A stretch of 37,036 nt of DNA, from NCBI GenBank assembly GCA_030651515.1, contig JAUSEO010000043.1, forward strand, positions 1-37,036. Direction: 5' to 3'. Of the stretch, positions 9,309 through 18,533 are shown in pieces. The notes under the pieces are model-generated. The model worked only from the letters and a program-made list of their open reading frames with translations. It was not told the DNA's origin and ran no database searches. Each line of letters opens with the position of its first letter. Position 1 is the first letter of the stretch. The stretch is from an archaeon (GTDB lineage: Archaea; Iainarchaeota; Iainarchaeia; Iainarchaeales; GW2011-AR10). The translations under genes were made by a program, and so were the position numbers.

Positions 9309-9914
9309 GTGCTGAACGAACACCGCGAAAAATTCAAAAGCATTTCAATCAAGGTTGGAGTGCTTTTCTCCAAAATACCTCTTTCGCCAAACCAGTGGAC
9401 ACTCTTCAGCATTGTGCCTGCAATCATCGCCTCGTGGCTCATTGCGCAAAACCAGTTCCTTTACGCAGCCATTTTTTTCGCAGCAGCCTCATTCCTGGAT
9501 TTTGTGGATGGAAGCGTTGCACGCGTCACGGGCCGCGTGACAAAATTCGGGGCCTACCTTGATACAGTCCTTGACAGGTACGTCGAGTTCCTCGCAATTG
9601 TTGGATTATTCTATGCAGGCCTTCCAACAGTTTTTTTGCCTGCAAAAGAATGGCTTTTGCTATACCTTTTCGGCTCAATGATGACGACTTACGCAAAGGC
9701 TGCGGCAAAAGAAAAAGAAATCACTCAGACAGAAATAAAGGGCGGTTTCTTTGAAAGGGCGGAACGCCTCATAATCCTGTTTATAGGCCTGTTGCTTGCC
9801 TTTGCACAGGGCACCGTGTTTTTGGCCATGGCAGTCATTTTGCTTGCAGCAATAACCAATCTAAGCGCCCTGCAAAGGATATTCATCGTCGCTAAGCTTG
9901 CCTCAAAAAGTTAA
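9309..9914 (+). CDS. CDP-alcohol phosphatidyltransferase, probable archaetidylinositol-phosphate synthase
   Basis: DFVDGSVARVTGRVTKFGAYLDTVLDR matches the D-x2-DG-x2-AR-x8-G-x3-D-x3-D signature; next to inositol-1-P synthase. Confidence 0.87.
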   Translation: MLNEHREKFKSISIKVGVLFSKIPLSPNQWTLFSIVPAIIASWLIAQNQFLYAAIFFAAASFLDFVDGSVARVTGRVTKFGAYLDTVLDRYVEFLAIVGLFYAGLPTVFLPAKEWLLLYLFGSMMTTYAKAAAKEKEITQTEIKGGFFERAERLIILFIGLLLAFAQGTVFLAMAVILLAAITNLSALQRIFIVAKLASKS

Positions 9915-9966
9915 AAAAGTCTTCACAGCAAACCTAATTAAAGCGAGGGGAAAAAAATTTGGTGAA

Positions 9967-11850
9967 ATGGTGGACTACAAAAAAATCGGTTTGAAGGCAG
10001 GCCTTGAAGTCCACCAGCAGCTTGACACGGGCAAACTGTTCTGCAGGTGCAAAACAATACTCCGCGATGACGCACCTGGCCTTGTGACCAAGCGGTTCAT
10101 GCGTGTCACCACTTCCGAGCTTGGGGAAATGGACCAGGCAGCACTTGAAGAATTCAAAAAAAAGCACGCTTTTTTCTACGAATCATTTTTCGACACCACT
10201 TGCGAGGTGGAACTTGACGAGGCCCCCCCAAAAAGCATTGACAAAAACGCGCTTGAAACAGTGCTCGAAATAGCCCTTCTCACAAACTCGCGCGTTTTTG
10301 AAAAAATACCTGTCATGAGAAAAATAGTCATAGACGGTTCAAACACTTCAGGCTTCCAGCGGACCGCGCTTGTCGCAGTGAACGGAAAAATAAAGGCAGG
10401 GGAAAAAACAGTCGGAGTGCAGACAATCGCAATAGAAGAGGACTCGGCGCGCCCATCAGAAAAAAAGGACGGCGCAGTGACTTACAGGCTTGACAGGCTT
10501 GGCACGCCCCTCATAGAGCTTGCAACCGCACCAGAGCTTTTCACGCCCCTGGAAGTGAAAAACGCTGCACTTGAAATAGGAAAAATTTTCAGGTTAACCG
10601 GAAAAACCAAGCGCGGCCTTGGGACAATCAGGCAGGACATAAACGTTTCCATCACAGGCGGGCAGAGAATTGAAATCAAGGGCGTGCAGGACCTGCAGAA
10701 CATCGACAAATACGTTGAACATGAAGCAAACAGGCAGGCCATACTCCTTGAAATAAAAGCGGAGCTTGAAAAACGCGGGTGCACAACACAGAAAATACTT
10801 GAAAACAAAATGGCTCCACTTGGAATGCTTGAAAACCCGAAGGACTTCCTCAAAGGAAAAAAAATCAGCGGAATACGCCTGCCGTTTTTTGCAGGCTTGG
10901 TTGGAAAAGAAATCCAGCCACTGCGCAGGCTTGGAACGGAGTTTGCAGACCATGTTCGGAAAAAAACAGCCGCAAAAGGGATAATGCACTCAGACGAAAA
11001 CCTTGAACAGGCCTATGGAATCACAGAGAAAGAAAAACAGGCCTTTGCACATTCACTTGGCGTGGCTGAAAAAGATGCGTTTGTTCTCGTGGCAGAAAAC
11101 GATGCACAAAAAGCAAAGGAAATACTTGAAGAAGCCGTTCTTTTTCGCGCTGCACAATGCCTGGAAGGGGTGCCAAAAGAAACCAGGGAAGCACTTGACG
11201 ACGGAAACAGTTCCTACCTGCGCCCCATTCCAGGTGCTGCCAGGATGTACCCGGAAACAGACCTCGAGCCAATAAACGTGAAAAAAGAGACCATTGAAAA
11301 AATAAAAAAGAACCTGCCGCTTTCAGAAGAGGACAGGGAAAAACTTTACACTGCGTGGGGCTTGAGCAGAAAACTCGTTGAACAAATGAAGCTGAACAAC
11401 TACGCGCCTTTCTTTGAAGAGCTCGTGAAAAATGGCTTCAATGCGACAAAAACAGCCGTGTTTTTGCTTGAAACACTCGTGGAAGCAAAAAGACTTGGAG
11501 CAAAAACAGACAGCCTCTCACGGGAACAGTTAAGGCAGTTCATGGAAAAAACCAGGACAGGGGAAATAAAACCCGAAGTGGAAACCGAGTTGCTCAAAGA
11601 GTTCTCAGAAAACCCGCAAAAAAGCATTGGAGAAACAATTTCAGGAAAAAAAATAGAGCACGCAAGTGACGCAGAAGTCCTTGAAACCGTGAAGAGGGTC
11701 TTTGAAAAAAACCGCCAGCTTGTGGAGGCAAAAGGGCAGGCAGCCTTTTCCGCCCTCATGGGAGACGCAATGCAGGAATTAAAGGGGCATGCAAGTGGAA
11801 AACAGGTAAGCGACGCACTCAAAAAAATCCTTGAGGAAAACAAAAAATGA
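9967..11850 (+). CDS. gatE: Glu-tRNA(Gln) amidotransferase subunit E
   Basis: KAGLEVHQQLDTGKLFCRC, AIEEDSARP, RLGTPLIELATAPE, RQDINVSI, RPIPGAARMYPETDL; ATG at 9967 preferred over the track start 9898. Confidence 0.93.
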   Translation: MVDYKKIGLKAGLEVHQQLDTGKLFCRCKTILRDDAPGLVTKRFMRVTTSELGEMDQAALEEFKKKHAFFYESFFDTTCEVELDEAPPKSIDKNALETVLEIALLTNSRVFEKIPVMRKIVIDGSNTSGFQRTALVAVNGKIKAGEKTVGVQTIAIEEDSARPSEKKDGAVTYRLDRLGTPLIELATAPELFTPLEVKNAALEIGKIFRLTGKTKRGLGTIRQDINVSITGGQRIEIKGVQDLQNIDKYVEHEANRQAILLEIKAELEKRGCTTQKILENKMAPLGMLENPKDFLKGKKISGIRLPFFAGLVGKEIQPLRRLGTEFADHVRKKTAAKGIMHSDENLEQAYGITEKEKQAFAHSLGVAEKDAFVLVAENDAQKAKEILEEAVLFRAAQCLEGVPKETREALDDGNSSYLRPIPGAARMYPETDLEPINVKKETIEKIKKNLPLSEEDREKLYTAWGLSRKLVEQMKLNNYAPFFEELVKNGFNATKTAVFLLETLVEAKRLGAKTDSLSREQLRQFMEKTRTGEIKPEVETELLKEFSENPQKSIGETISGKKIEHASDAEVLETVKRVFEKNRQLVEAKGQAAFSALMGDAMQELKGHASGKQVSDALKKILEENKK

Positions 11851-12692
11851 TTAAAGTCACGAAAAAAATGGTTCTAAAAGCACTCAAAAACAGGAGGCCT
11901 GATTCACACAAAGGGGAAAACGGGCGTGTGCTTGTAGTCGGCGGGTCTGAAGAATACGCAGGCGCCCCATTGATCGCGGCTTTGGCTGCAAAAGCCGTGC
12001 TCCGCACAGGCACAGACCAGTCAGTTCTTTTTGCCCCTGAAAAAGTGGCTTGGAGTGCAAACGCTTACTCACCTGATTTGATAACCTATAAGACAAAAGG
12101 AAAGTTCCTTGCAAAAAAACACGCGCAACAAGTAATCAAAATGGCAAAAAATTTTGACTGCATCTGCATTGGGAACGGGATTGGCTTGCGCAAAGAGACA
12201 AGGGAATTCGTGAAAAAAGCCGTGAACAGCACAAGCATTCCAAAAATCGTTGACGCTGACGCAATCAAGGCACTTGCAGGGCACAGATTCAAAAACGACA
12301 CAATCATTACCCCGCACTTGAAGGAACTTGAAATTTTTGCACAAAAAAGAGTTCAACGCACAGGAGAGGAAGTCAAAAAAATCGCGCAAAAACACAACTG
12401 CATAGTTTTACTCAAAGGCAAAACCGACATTATCTCTGACGGACAAAAAACGTTCTATAACACGACTGGAAATGCAGGAATGACTGTAGGCGGAACTGGT
12501 GACTGCCTTGCGGGAATCTGTGCAGCCCTGGTTTCACACAAAAACAGCTTGCTTGAATCAGCGTGCGCAGGGGCATACATCAATGGCCTTGTGGGAGACA
12601 GGCTTTTAAAGAAAAAAGGCTTTGGGTTTACAGCAACGGACATCGTCGAAGAAATACCTTACACCGTAAAAAGCATGAAGGGAATGAAATGA
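11847..12692 (+). CDS. nnrD: ADP/ATP-dependent NAD(P)H-hydrate dehydratase (YjeF C-terminal/NnrD family)
   Basis: GRVLVVGGSEEYAGAPLIAA, DADAIKAL, TPHLKEL, GNAGMTVGGTGDCLAGI. Confidence 0.87.
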   Translation: MIKVTKKMVLKALKNRRPDSHKGENGRVLVVGGSEEYAGAPLIAALAAKAVLRTGTDQSVLFAPEKVAWSANAYSPDLITYKTKGKFLAKKHAQQVIKMAKNFDCICIGNGIGLRKETREFVKKAVNSTSIPKIVDADAIKALAGHRFKNDTIITPHLKELEIFAQKRVQRTGEEVKKIAQKHNCIVLLKGKTDIISDGQKTFYNTTGNAGMTVGGTGDCLAGICAALVSHKNSLLESACAGAYINGLVGDRLLKKKGFGFTATDIVEEIPYTVKSMKGMK

Positions 12693-13051
12693 GCCACAAA
12701 AAACCACTGACAGTCAAAAAACCTTGGGGAAAATTCACCCAGTACACGCACAACGAAAAAACAACCGTGAAAATAATCGAGGTCAAAAATGGGGAGTCGC
12801 TCAGCCTCCAGTCGCACGAAAAACGGGATGAACTCTGGGTGGCACTTGACGATGGCCTGATTGTTGAAATCAGCGGGAAAAAAACAAGGGCAAAAAAAGG
12901 AGAACAATTTTTCATTCCACGCAAAACCAAGCACAGGCTAAGCGCAACAAAAAACGCGCGCATCCTCGAAATCGCTTTCGGAGAATTCGACGAAAAAGAC
13001 ATCACCCGATACGAGGACAAGTACGGGCGAACAGGAACAAACAAAACCTGA
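12689..13051 (+). CDS. Cupin, mannose-6-phosphate isomerase type II-like
   Basis: KPWGKFTQY, SLSLQSHEKRDELWVAL, KKGEQFFIPRKTKHRL; ATGA overlap with nnrD supports start 12689. Confidence 0.85.
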   Translation: MSHKKPLTVKKPWGKFTQYTHNEKTTVKIIEVKNGESLSLQSHEKRDELWVALDDGLIVEISGKKTRAKKGEQFFIPRKTKHRLSATKNARILEIAFGEFDEKDITRYEDKYGRTGTNKT

Positions 13052-13061
13052 AAAAAATAAG

Positions 13062-13184
13062 TCAAATCATTTTCCGCGCGCCTGACTTTAAACGGCGCAG
13101 GCATTTTTTGTGGAACCATTGTCCCAAGGCTTTTTTGTCCGCACCAGGCTGGCTGCAGAAAGTGCATTGTTCGGCTGAGTCCAT
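13062..13184 (-). CDS. Small zinc-finger-like protein (40 aa), below the ORF-track cutoff
   Basis: MDSAEQCTFCSQPGADKKALGQWFHKKCLRRLKSGARKMI*; CxxC...HxxC treble-clef-like pattern. Confidence 0.6.
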   Translation of the reverse strand: MDSAEQCTFCSQPGADKKALGQWFHKKCLRRLKSGARKMI

Positions 13185-13301
13185 GAATGTCATTTAGAAT
13201 ATGTGCATGGGCAATTAAAAAATTTATGTCCAAGAATTTGTGCTTAATTTGCCTTTACGACAACGTTTTTATTAAGATAAAAAAATATTCTTCAGACCCA
13301 A

Positions 13302-14825
13302 ATGCCTTCAGCAGTCCTTCCACTGACAACAATCGGGGTAATCCTGGTGTTTTCAATTGTTTTAAGCATTTTTTTCAAACGCATTGGCCAAAACCCAGTG
13401 CTTGGATTCATACTTTCAGGGTTTCTTTTGGGGCCGTTCGTGTTTGGATTCCTAAGCCCACAAGACGAGCTGGTGAAAGCCTTTGCAGAGCTTGGCTTAT
13501 TCGTCCTCCTTTTTTACCTCGGAATAGAGCTTTCGTTCAAGGACTTCATGAAAGCCGGGGTGCCAACAGTAATCCTTGCGCTCTGTGACATGGCTGCCTT
13601 GGCGGCAATTGGTTTTATTTCCTCGACTTTGCTTGGATTCTCTTTCCTGTTTTCCGCAGGAGTCGGGCTCATGCTTTTATCCACAAGCTCCGCAGTAGTC
13701 GGGAAATTCATTATTGACCGCGGAATGTCAAAACAAAAACCAGCACAACTTGCCCTTGCAATACTCATACTCCAGGATTTTTTGGGGATAATGCTCTTGG
13801 TTTTCATTTCAAGCCTTTCAGGCTCCGGCTCCGCATTAAGCCTCTCCCTCACTGCAGGCGTGTTTGCAATGGTTGCATTTTACGCGGTCCACCGGGTCTC
13901 GGGGTTTGTAGAAAGATTCTTTGAAAAGCACCGCTTAAGTGAAGCGGAACTCTCAATCTATGGCCTCGGGATAGGCCTCGTGGTTGCGGCAGTTGGAGGG
14001 TTTCTTGGCCTGGCCCCGGCACTTGGCGCATATTTTGCAGGCTTTGCGCTCTCTGAACTAAAAGCGGGGGAAAAAGTAAAACTACAAATCGGGTTTCTGC
14101 GCGACTTTTTCCTTTTGTTTTTTTTCGTTTCATTCGGCACAAGCCTGTTTTTTGACACGGCAATAAACCAAGCCATAATCCCGCCACTTGGACAACTGTT
14201 GTTTTTAGGCATTCTTGCACTCCTGCTTTCCATTGCAACAATCATTGCACACGCAGCCATCTTCACTTTTTTGGGGCCCGCCTTTGGAATCACAAACCGC
14301 GAGTCAAGCGAAGTCGCAATTTTCCTAACCCCCCTTGGGGAATTCGTAATAATAATTGCATTGTCAATACTCCCACTCCTCGCACCTGCAGAAGCATTGA
14401 TGCTTGCCCCGATAGCTTTTCTGTTGATTGTCTTTACTCTCCTCTTGTTCCAACCACTTCACAATTTGCTTGACCTTCACGACAAACTCACTGCAAAGCT
14501 GCCAGCACTTGCCCAGAGGCCGCAAAACGAGTCACCAGTGAATGAATACACTCCCCTTGCACGCCAAGCACTCCACGACATAGGAGTAAACCTGATTCTC
14601 TTTGTGTGCCTTGTCTGGATAACTATTCTACTTTATGAGAACATTCCCGCCATTGGCATTCCAGTGCCATTTGGGCGCGCAATCAACGCCACCATCCTCC
14701 TTGCGTTCTTTGCAGTCCCCCCGCTTGTAAAAGTCTTTCGGTCCGCTGGAAAACTCTGGGCATACTCCCGCGAAAACCATTCCCCGCATGAACAAAAGTT
14801 TGCGTCAAAAAACCAAGCCGTTTAA
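13302..14825 (+). CDS. Kef-type K+/H+ (CPA2) antiporter membrane domain
   Basis: 507 aa polytopic; GQNPVLGFILSGFLLGP, GLFVLLFYLGIELSF, STSSAVVGKFI, LGAYFAGFALSE. Confidence 0.9.
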   Translation: MPSAVLPLTTIGVILVFSIVLSIFFKRIGQNPVLGFILSGFLLGPFVFGFLSPQDELVKAFAELGLFVLLFYLGIELSFKDFMKAGVPTVILALCDMAALAAIGFISSTLLGFSFLFSAGVGLMLLSTSSAVVGKFIIDRGMSKQKPAQLALAILILQDFLGIMLLVFISSLSGSGSALSLSLTAGVFAMVAFYAVHRVSGFVERFFEKHRLSEAELSIYGLGIGLVVAAVGGFLGLAPALGAYFAGFALSELKAGEKVKLQIGFLRDFFLLFFFVSFGTSLFFDTAINQAIIPPLGQLLFLGILALLLSIATIIAHAAIFTFLGPAFGITNRESSEVAIFLTPLGEFVIIIALSILPLLAPAEALMLAPIAFLLIVFTLLLFQPLHNLLDLHDKLTAKLPALAQRPQNESPVNEYTPLARQALHDIGVNLILFVCLVWITILLYENIPAIGIPVPFGRAINATILLAFFAVPPLVKVFRSAGKLWAYSRENHSPHEQKFASKNQAV

Positions 14826-14851
14826 AACATATCTGACAAAAAACAAGGTAT

Positions 14852-15793
14852 ATGGTCATCTGCCTGATTGCACTTCCAATCCTTTTGGTTCTAAGCATTT
14901 TTTCCGCAAAGTACAGAAGCCTTGCAAACGAATCCATTAAATGCGCGGTGAACAAAATTACATTCCGGCCATGCGACAGGACGCTTGAACAAAAACTAAA
15001 AAAAATTGTGTTTGGGACCATCCTCAAGTACAATGAAAAAGCCGCTTTTTCTGTGATGAAAAACTTTGAAGCACTCTCAGTCCTCTTTGGCGTGCTCATG
15101 GTGCTCAGCGTGATTGGAACTGGAATCGGGTTGTACAATTTTTACGCTTACGGGAACTGCAATGGCCCGGCAACAAACGCGTTCTGCATTTTCAACCCCG
15201 AAACATATTCTTCCGGCATAGAAATTTTCGGTTTCCGCTTTTTTGAAACTGTGCACACACCAGAAGAAGTCAAGCCAATCAACCTGGGCGACGTTCCATC
15301 ACTTGGCGACCAGAACGCGCCAATACAGATAATCGAGGTCGGGTGCTTTACCTGCCCGTACACAAAAGCAGCAGAGCCACTCGTCAAAGAACTTCTCGAA
15401 AAACATGGCGGCAGAATCAATTTTTCCTTCAAGTATTTCCCGCTTCCAAACCACGCGTACAGTTTTGAAGCCGCTGCAAGCGCTGAGTGCGCACGCGAAC
15501 AAGGCAAGTTCTGGGAGTACAAGGAAAAACTTTTCGAGCACCAGGCTGAGTGCACGCAAAGCCCAAGCAAAGAAGAGCTTTACACGAATTTTTTCCTGAT
15601 TGCAAACTCGCTTGGCCTTGGCAAGGAGCAATTCCGCCAATGCGTTGAAACCGGAAAATACAATGCAGTCGTTGAAGCACACAAACGGGACGCCGTCAGT
15701 GCAGGCATTTACGGCACCCCCACATTCTACGTCAACGGCACTGTGCTTGTCGCACCGAAAACACTTGAAGAATTCGAAAGCGCTTTCAAGTGA
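14852..15793 (+). CDS. Membrane-anchored DsbA-like thiol oxidoreductase
   Basis: N-terminal TM segments; VGCFTCPYTKAAEP (CxxC) and cis-Pro GIYGTPTFYVNG. Confidence 0.88.
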   Translation: MVICLIALPILLVLSIFSAKYRSLANESIKCAVNKITFRPCDRTLEQKLKKIVFGTILKYNEKAAFSVMKNFEALSVLFGVLMVLSVIGTGIGLYNFYAYGNCNGPATNAFCIFNPETYSSGIEIFGFRFFETVHTPEEVKPINLGDVPSLGDQNAPIQIIEVGCFTCPYTKAAEPLVKELLEKHGGRINFSFKYFPLPNHAYSFEAAASAECAREQGKFWEYKEKLFEHQAECTQSPSKEELYTNFFLIANSLGLGKEQFRQCVETGKYNAVVEAHKRDAVSAGIYGTPTFYVNGTVLVAPKTLEEFESAFK

Positions 15794-15802
15794 CAAAAAA
15801 AA

Positions 15803-15921
15803 TAGCCCCGCAGAGATTCGAACTCTGGTCTCAGGGTTTCTTCCAAAGGTCCTGCCTTGGCGAACCAAAACGCAAGCGTTTGGCCAAAGCCCTGCATCCT
15901 TGGCCACTAGACTACGGGGCT
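15803..15921 (-). tRNA. tRNA-Gln(UUG) with a 46-nt intron (15838..15883) at 37/38
   Basis: Exon 1 AGCCCCGTAGTCTAGTGGCCAAGGATGCAGGGCTTTGG, exon 2 ACCCTGAGACCAGAGTTCGAATCTCTGCGGGGCTA; full cloverleaf, 73 nt mature; canonical bulge-helix-bulge. Confidence 0.93.
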
Positions 15922-16083
15922 GATTAGCATATTTTCTGTGAAAGTTTTCTTAAAAAGGTTGCCATCATCTTGCCATGGAACCAATGAAAAACTACACCAG
16001 CATTATAGCCTCCTCGAGTAGGTGAAACCTACAAACACCCAGGAACAACAATCTTAAATTAAAAGGCAAAGCCAGGATAAAAA

Positions 16084-16242
16084 CTAGAAAAGGGCGTAAA
16101 CAAACGGTGACAGGACAGACGACTGGCCAAAAACAATGAGGACTGCAACCAGCACCAGCATTAGTATTATTGGAGCAAGCCACCACGCCCTTTTTTTCCA
16201 CAGGAACCGAAACATGTCTTTTGCAATTGTCAAAAAATCCAT
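16084..16242 (-). CDS. DUF5989-like small membrane protein (52 aa), below the ORF-track cutoff
   Basis: MDFLTIAKDMFRFLWKKRAWWLAPIILMLVLVAVLIVFGQSSVLSPFVYALF*; basic-WW-TM-GQ/SxxSPFxYxLF architecture. Confidence 0.75.
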   Translation of the reverse strand: MDFLTIAKDMFRFLWKKRAWWLAPIILMLVLVAVLIVFGQSSVLSPFVYALF

Positions 16243-16371
16243 GAAAAAAACCTTGCCTGATAGTAATGTATTTTTCCAAAAACCTTAAAAACTTAGGAGA
16301 AACCAAAAAATTGGTTAAATACCTTTAAAAACAGTTTAAAACCCAATCTTTAAAATAATGGGTGACTTGTT

Positions 16372-16761
16372 TTGGATGCAGCAAAATCGCTTGGCTTTTT
16401 ATCAGGCCTCTCACTTCTTTTTTTAGTGCTTGGCTCGCTTTGGGCACATGCAGCCCCAATAACTCTTCCATTTATTGCAGGGCTTTTTTTATCCAACCTT
16501 TTGCTTGGGGTCTTGCTCCCAAAAGTTTTTCCAAAAAACCCGTTTTTTTCAGGGTTCCATAACGGGATTCAAGAGTTTGGAAAAAAAGCAAACTTTGCCG
16601 TAGTCAGTGCAGCATTAGTTGCTGTTTACTTGCTTGGGGTTGGAGTGACGTGGGGTTTTTCAAAAATAACAGGGAAAAACTTTCTTAGAATGAAGGCAAC
16701 TGGAAAAAGCAGCTGGGTTGATGTTTCCCAAAAAAAACGGAATTTTGAGGAAATGTTTTGA
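16372..16761 (+). CDS. SxtJ-like membrane protein
   Basis: 129 aa, 3 TM; C-terminus YLLGVGVTWGFSKITGKNFLRMK...SSWVDVSQKKRNFEEMF; TTG start after an AT-rich promoter; next to carbamoyltransferase. Confidence 0.7.
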   Translation: MDAAKSLGFLSGLSLLFLVLGSLWAHAAPITLPFIAGLFLSNLLLGVLLPKVFPKNPFFSGFHNGIQEFGKKANFAVVSAALVAVYLLGVGVTWGFSKITGKNFLRMKATGKSSWVDVSQKKRNFEEMF

Positions 16762-16779
16762 CAAAAAAAAGGTGTTTGA

Positions 16780-18522
16780 TTGGACGTTCTTGGAATCTCA
16801 GCCTATTACCATGACTCTTCTGCATGCCTCTTAAGGGACGGAAAAATAATCGCCGCTGCACAGGAAGAAAGATTTTCAAGAAAAAAACACGACCTGGGCT
16901 TCCCGGTCAACGCCATGAATTATTGTCTTGAAGAAGCCAAAACAGCAGCAAAAGAACTTGACGCAGTTGCTTTTTACGAAAAACCTTACCTTAAGTTTGA
17001 ACGGCTTTTAATGCAGTTCATTGACACTTTCCCGCGTTCAATGGGAGTGTTCGTGGAATCGATTCCAAGCTGGCTTTCAGAAAAACTCCTCGTTCCAAAA
17101 AACATCAAGGATTTGGGATACAACGGAAAAGTCTATTACCTGGAGCACCACTTGAGCCACGCTGCCTCAGCATTCCTGTGCTCACCCTACAAAAAAGCCG
17201 CTATACTCACAGTTGACGGAGTGGGAGAGTATGCCACAACGACTTTTTCATCAGGCAATGACCGGGAAATAAAATTATTCAAGGAAATCCATTTCCCCCA
17301 CTCGCTTGGCCTGCTTTACAGCACGATTACTGCATACCTTGGCTTTACTGTCAACAATTCAGAGTACAAAGTCATGGGGCTTGCCCCCTGTGGAAAACCG
17401 GTTTACATGGATGAATTTGACAAACTCATCAAAAATTTTGATGACGGGAGCTTTGAACTTGACATGAGTCACTTTGCTTACACGCACGAAAAAAAAATGC
17501 CCTCAAAAAAACTAGAACAGCTTTTCGGGGAAAAAACGCGGGAAAAAGAAAGCCAGATAACACAGTTCCACAAGGATGTAGCCGCGTCACTGCAGGCAAA
17601 AACAGAAGAAGTACTTTTCCACCTTTTGGAAAACCTCTACAAAGAAACAAAGCTTGAAAACCTCTGCATGGCAGGCGGAGTGGCATTAAACAGCGTGGCA
17701 AACGGAAAAATTCTTTCAAAGACACCATTCAAAAGGATATTCATCCAGCCTGCTGCAGGAGACGCGGGAACTTCAATGGGGGCGGCATTATTTGTTTACA
17801 ATTCTTTGATGAAAAAACGCAGAGAATTTGTTTTAACTTCTGCTTTCCTTGGCCCGTCTTTTTCAGACCAAAAAGTCAAAGAATACCTTGACAAAAACGC
17901 CATAAAATATTCCAGGTTCCGCTCGCAGGCAGAAATAGCGAAAAAAACCGCAGAGCTTGTGCACAACAATTCAGTCATCGGGTGGTTTGAAGGCAGAATG
18001 GAGTGGGGGCCACGCGCGCTTGGGGCAAGAAGCATTCTTTCAAACCCCACAAACCCAAAAATGCAGGACATCCTGAACCTCAAAGTAAAACACCGCGAAA
18101 AATTCAGGCCATTTGCACCGGTTGTCTTGTTTGAAGAAGCACACAAGTGGTTTGAATGCGATGACCCGATTCCTGAAGCCGCGGACTACATGCTCATGGT
18201 TTACCCGGTCAGAAAAGAAAAAAGAAAAATCATTCCCGCCGTGACACACGTGGACGGAAGCGGAAGGCTACAGGTAATCAGAAAAGAACAGCACGCACTT
18301 TACTACCAGGCAGTAAAAGAATTCCAAAAGCTGTCCGGAGTGCCGATAATGATAAACACTTCTTTTAACATACGCGGAGAACCAATAGTCTGCACTCCGC
18401 ACGACGCTTACAGGTGCATGATGGGCACAGGCATTGATTGCCTTGTAATTGAAAACTACCTGGTAAAAAGAAGCGACAACCAAAAAGACATGTGGGACAG
18501 CGAAAAAAACGCAACAGATTAG
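16780..18522 (+). CDS. Carbamoyltransferase, NodU/CmcH/SxtI family
   Basis: GISAYYHDSSACLLRDGKIIAAAQEERFSRKKHD; HHLSHAASAF; GRMEWGPRALGARSIL; REKFRPFAPVV; NTSFNIRGEPIVCTP. Confidence 0.95.
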   Translation: MDVLGISAYYHDSSACLLRDGKIIAAAQEERFSRKKHDLGFPVNAMNYCLEEAKTAAKELDAVAFYEKPYLKFERLLMQFIDTFPRSMGVFVESIPSWLSEKLLVPKNIKDLGYNGKVYYLEHHLSHAASAFLCSPYKKAAILTVDGVGEYATTTFSSGNDREIKLFKEIHFPHSLGLLYSTITAYLGFTVNNSEYKVMGLAPCGKPVYMDEFDKLIKNFDDGSFELDMSHFAYTHEKKMPSKKLEQLFGEKTREKESQITQFHKDVAASLQAKTEEVLFHLLENLYKETKLENLCMAGGVALNSVANGKILSKTPFKRIFIQPAAGDAGTSMGAALFVYNSLMKKRREFVLTSAFLGPSFSDQKVKEYLDKNAIKYSRFRSQAEIAKKTAELVHNNSVIGWFEGRMEWGPRALGARSILSNPTNPKMQDILNLKVKHREKFRPFAPVVLFEEAHKWFECDDPIPEAADYMLMVYPVRKEKRKIIPAVTHVDGSGRLQVIRKEQHALYYQAVKEFQKLSGVPIMINTSFNIRGEPIVCTPHDAYRCMMGTGIDCLVIENYLVKRSDNQKDMWDSEKNATD

Positions 18523-18533
18523 AAAAAAAATAA

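Noticed and set aside
12628-13233. 201-aa minus-strand ORF
   Set aside because: Antisense to the cupin gene; only the 13062..13184 portion, in another frame, is protein-like.
13514-13852. Antisense ORFs across conserved genes (e.g. 13514..13852, 11400..11843, 33061..33411)
   Set aside because: They lie opposite well-supported genes and have compositions expected from shadow ORFs.
15992-16306. 104-aa minus-strand ORF in the track
   Set aside because: The protein-like signal on this strand is in a different frame (52-aa DUF5989-like ORF 16084..16242); the 104-aa frame has atypical composition.
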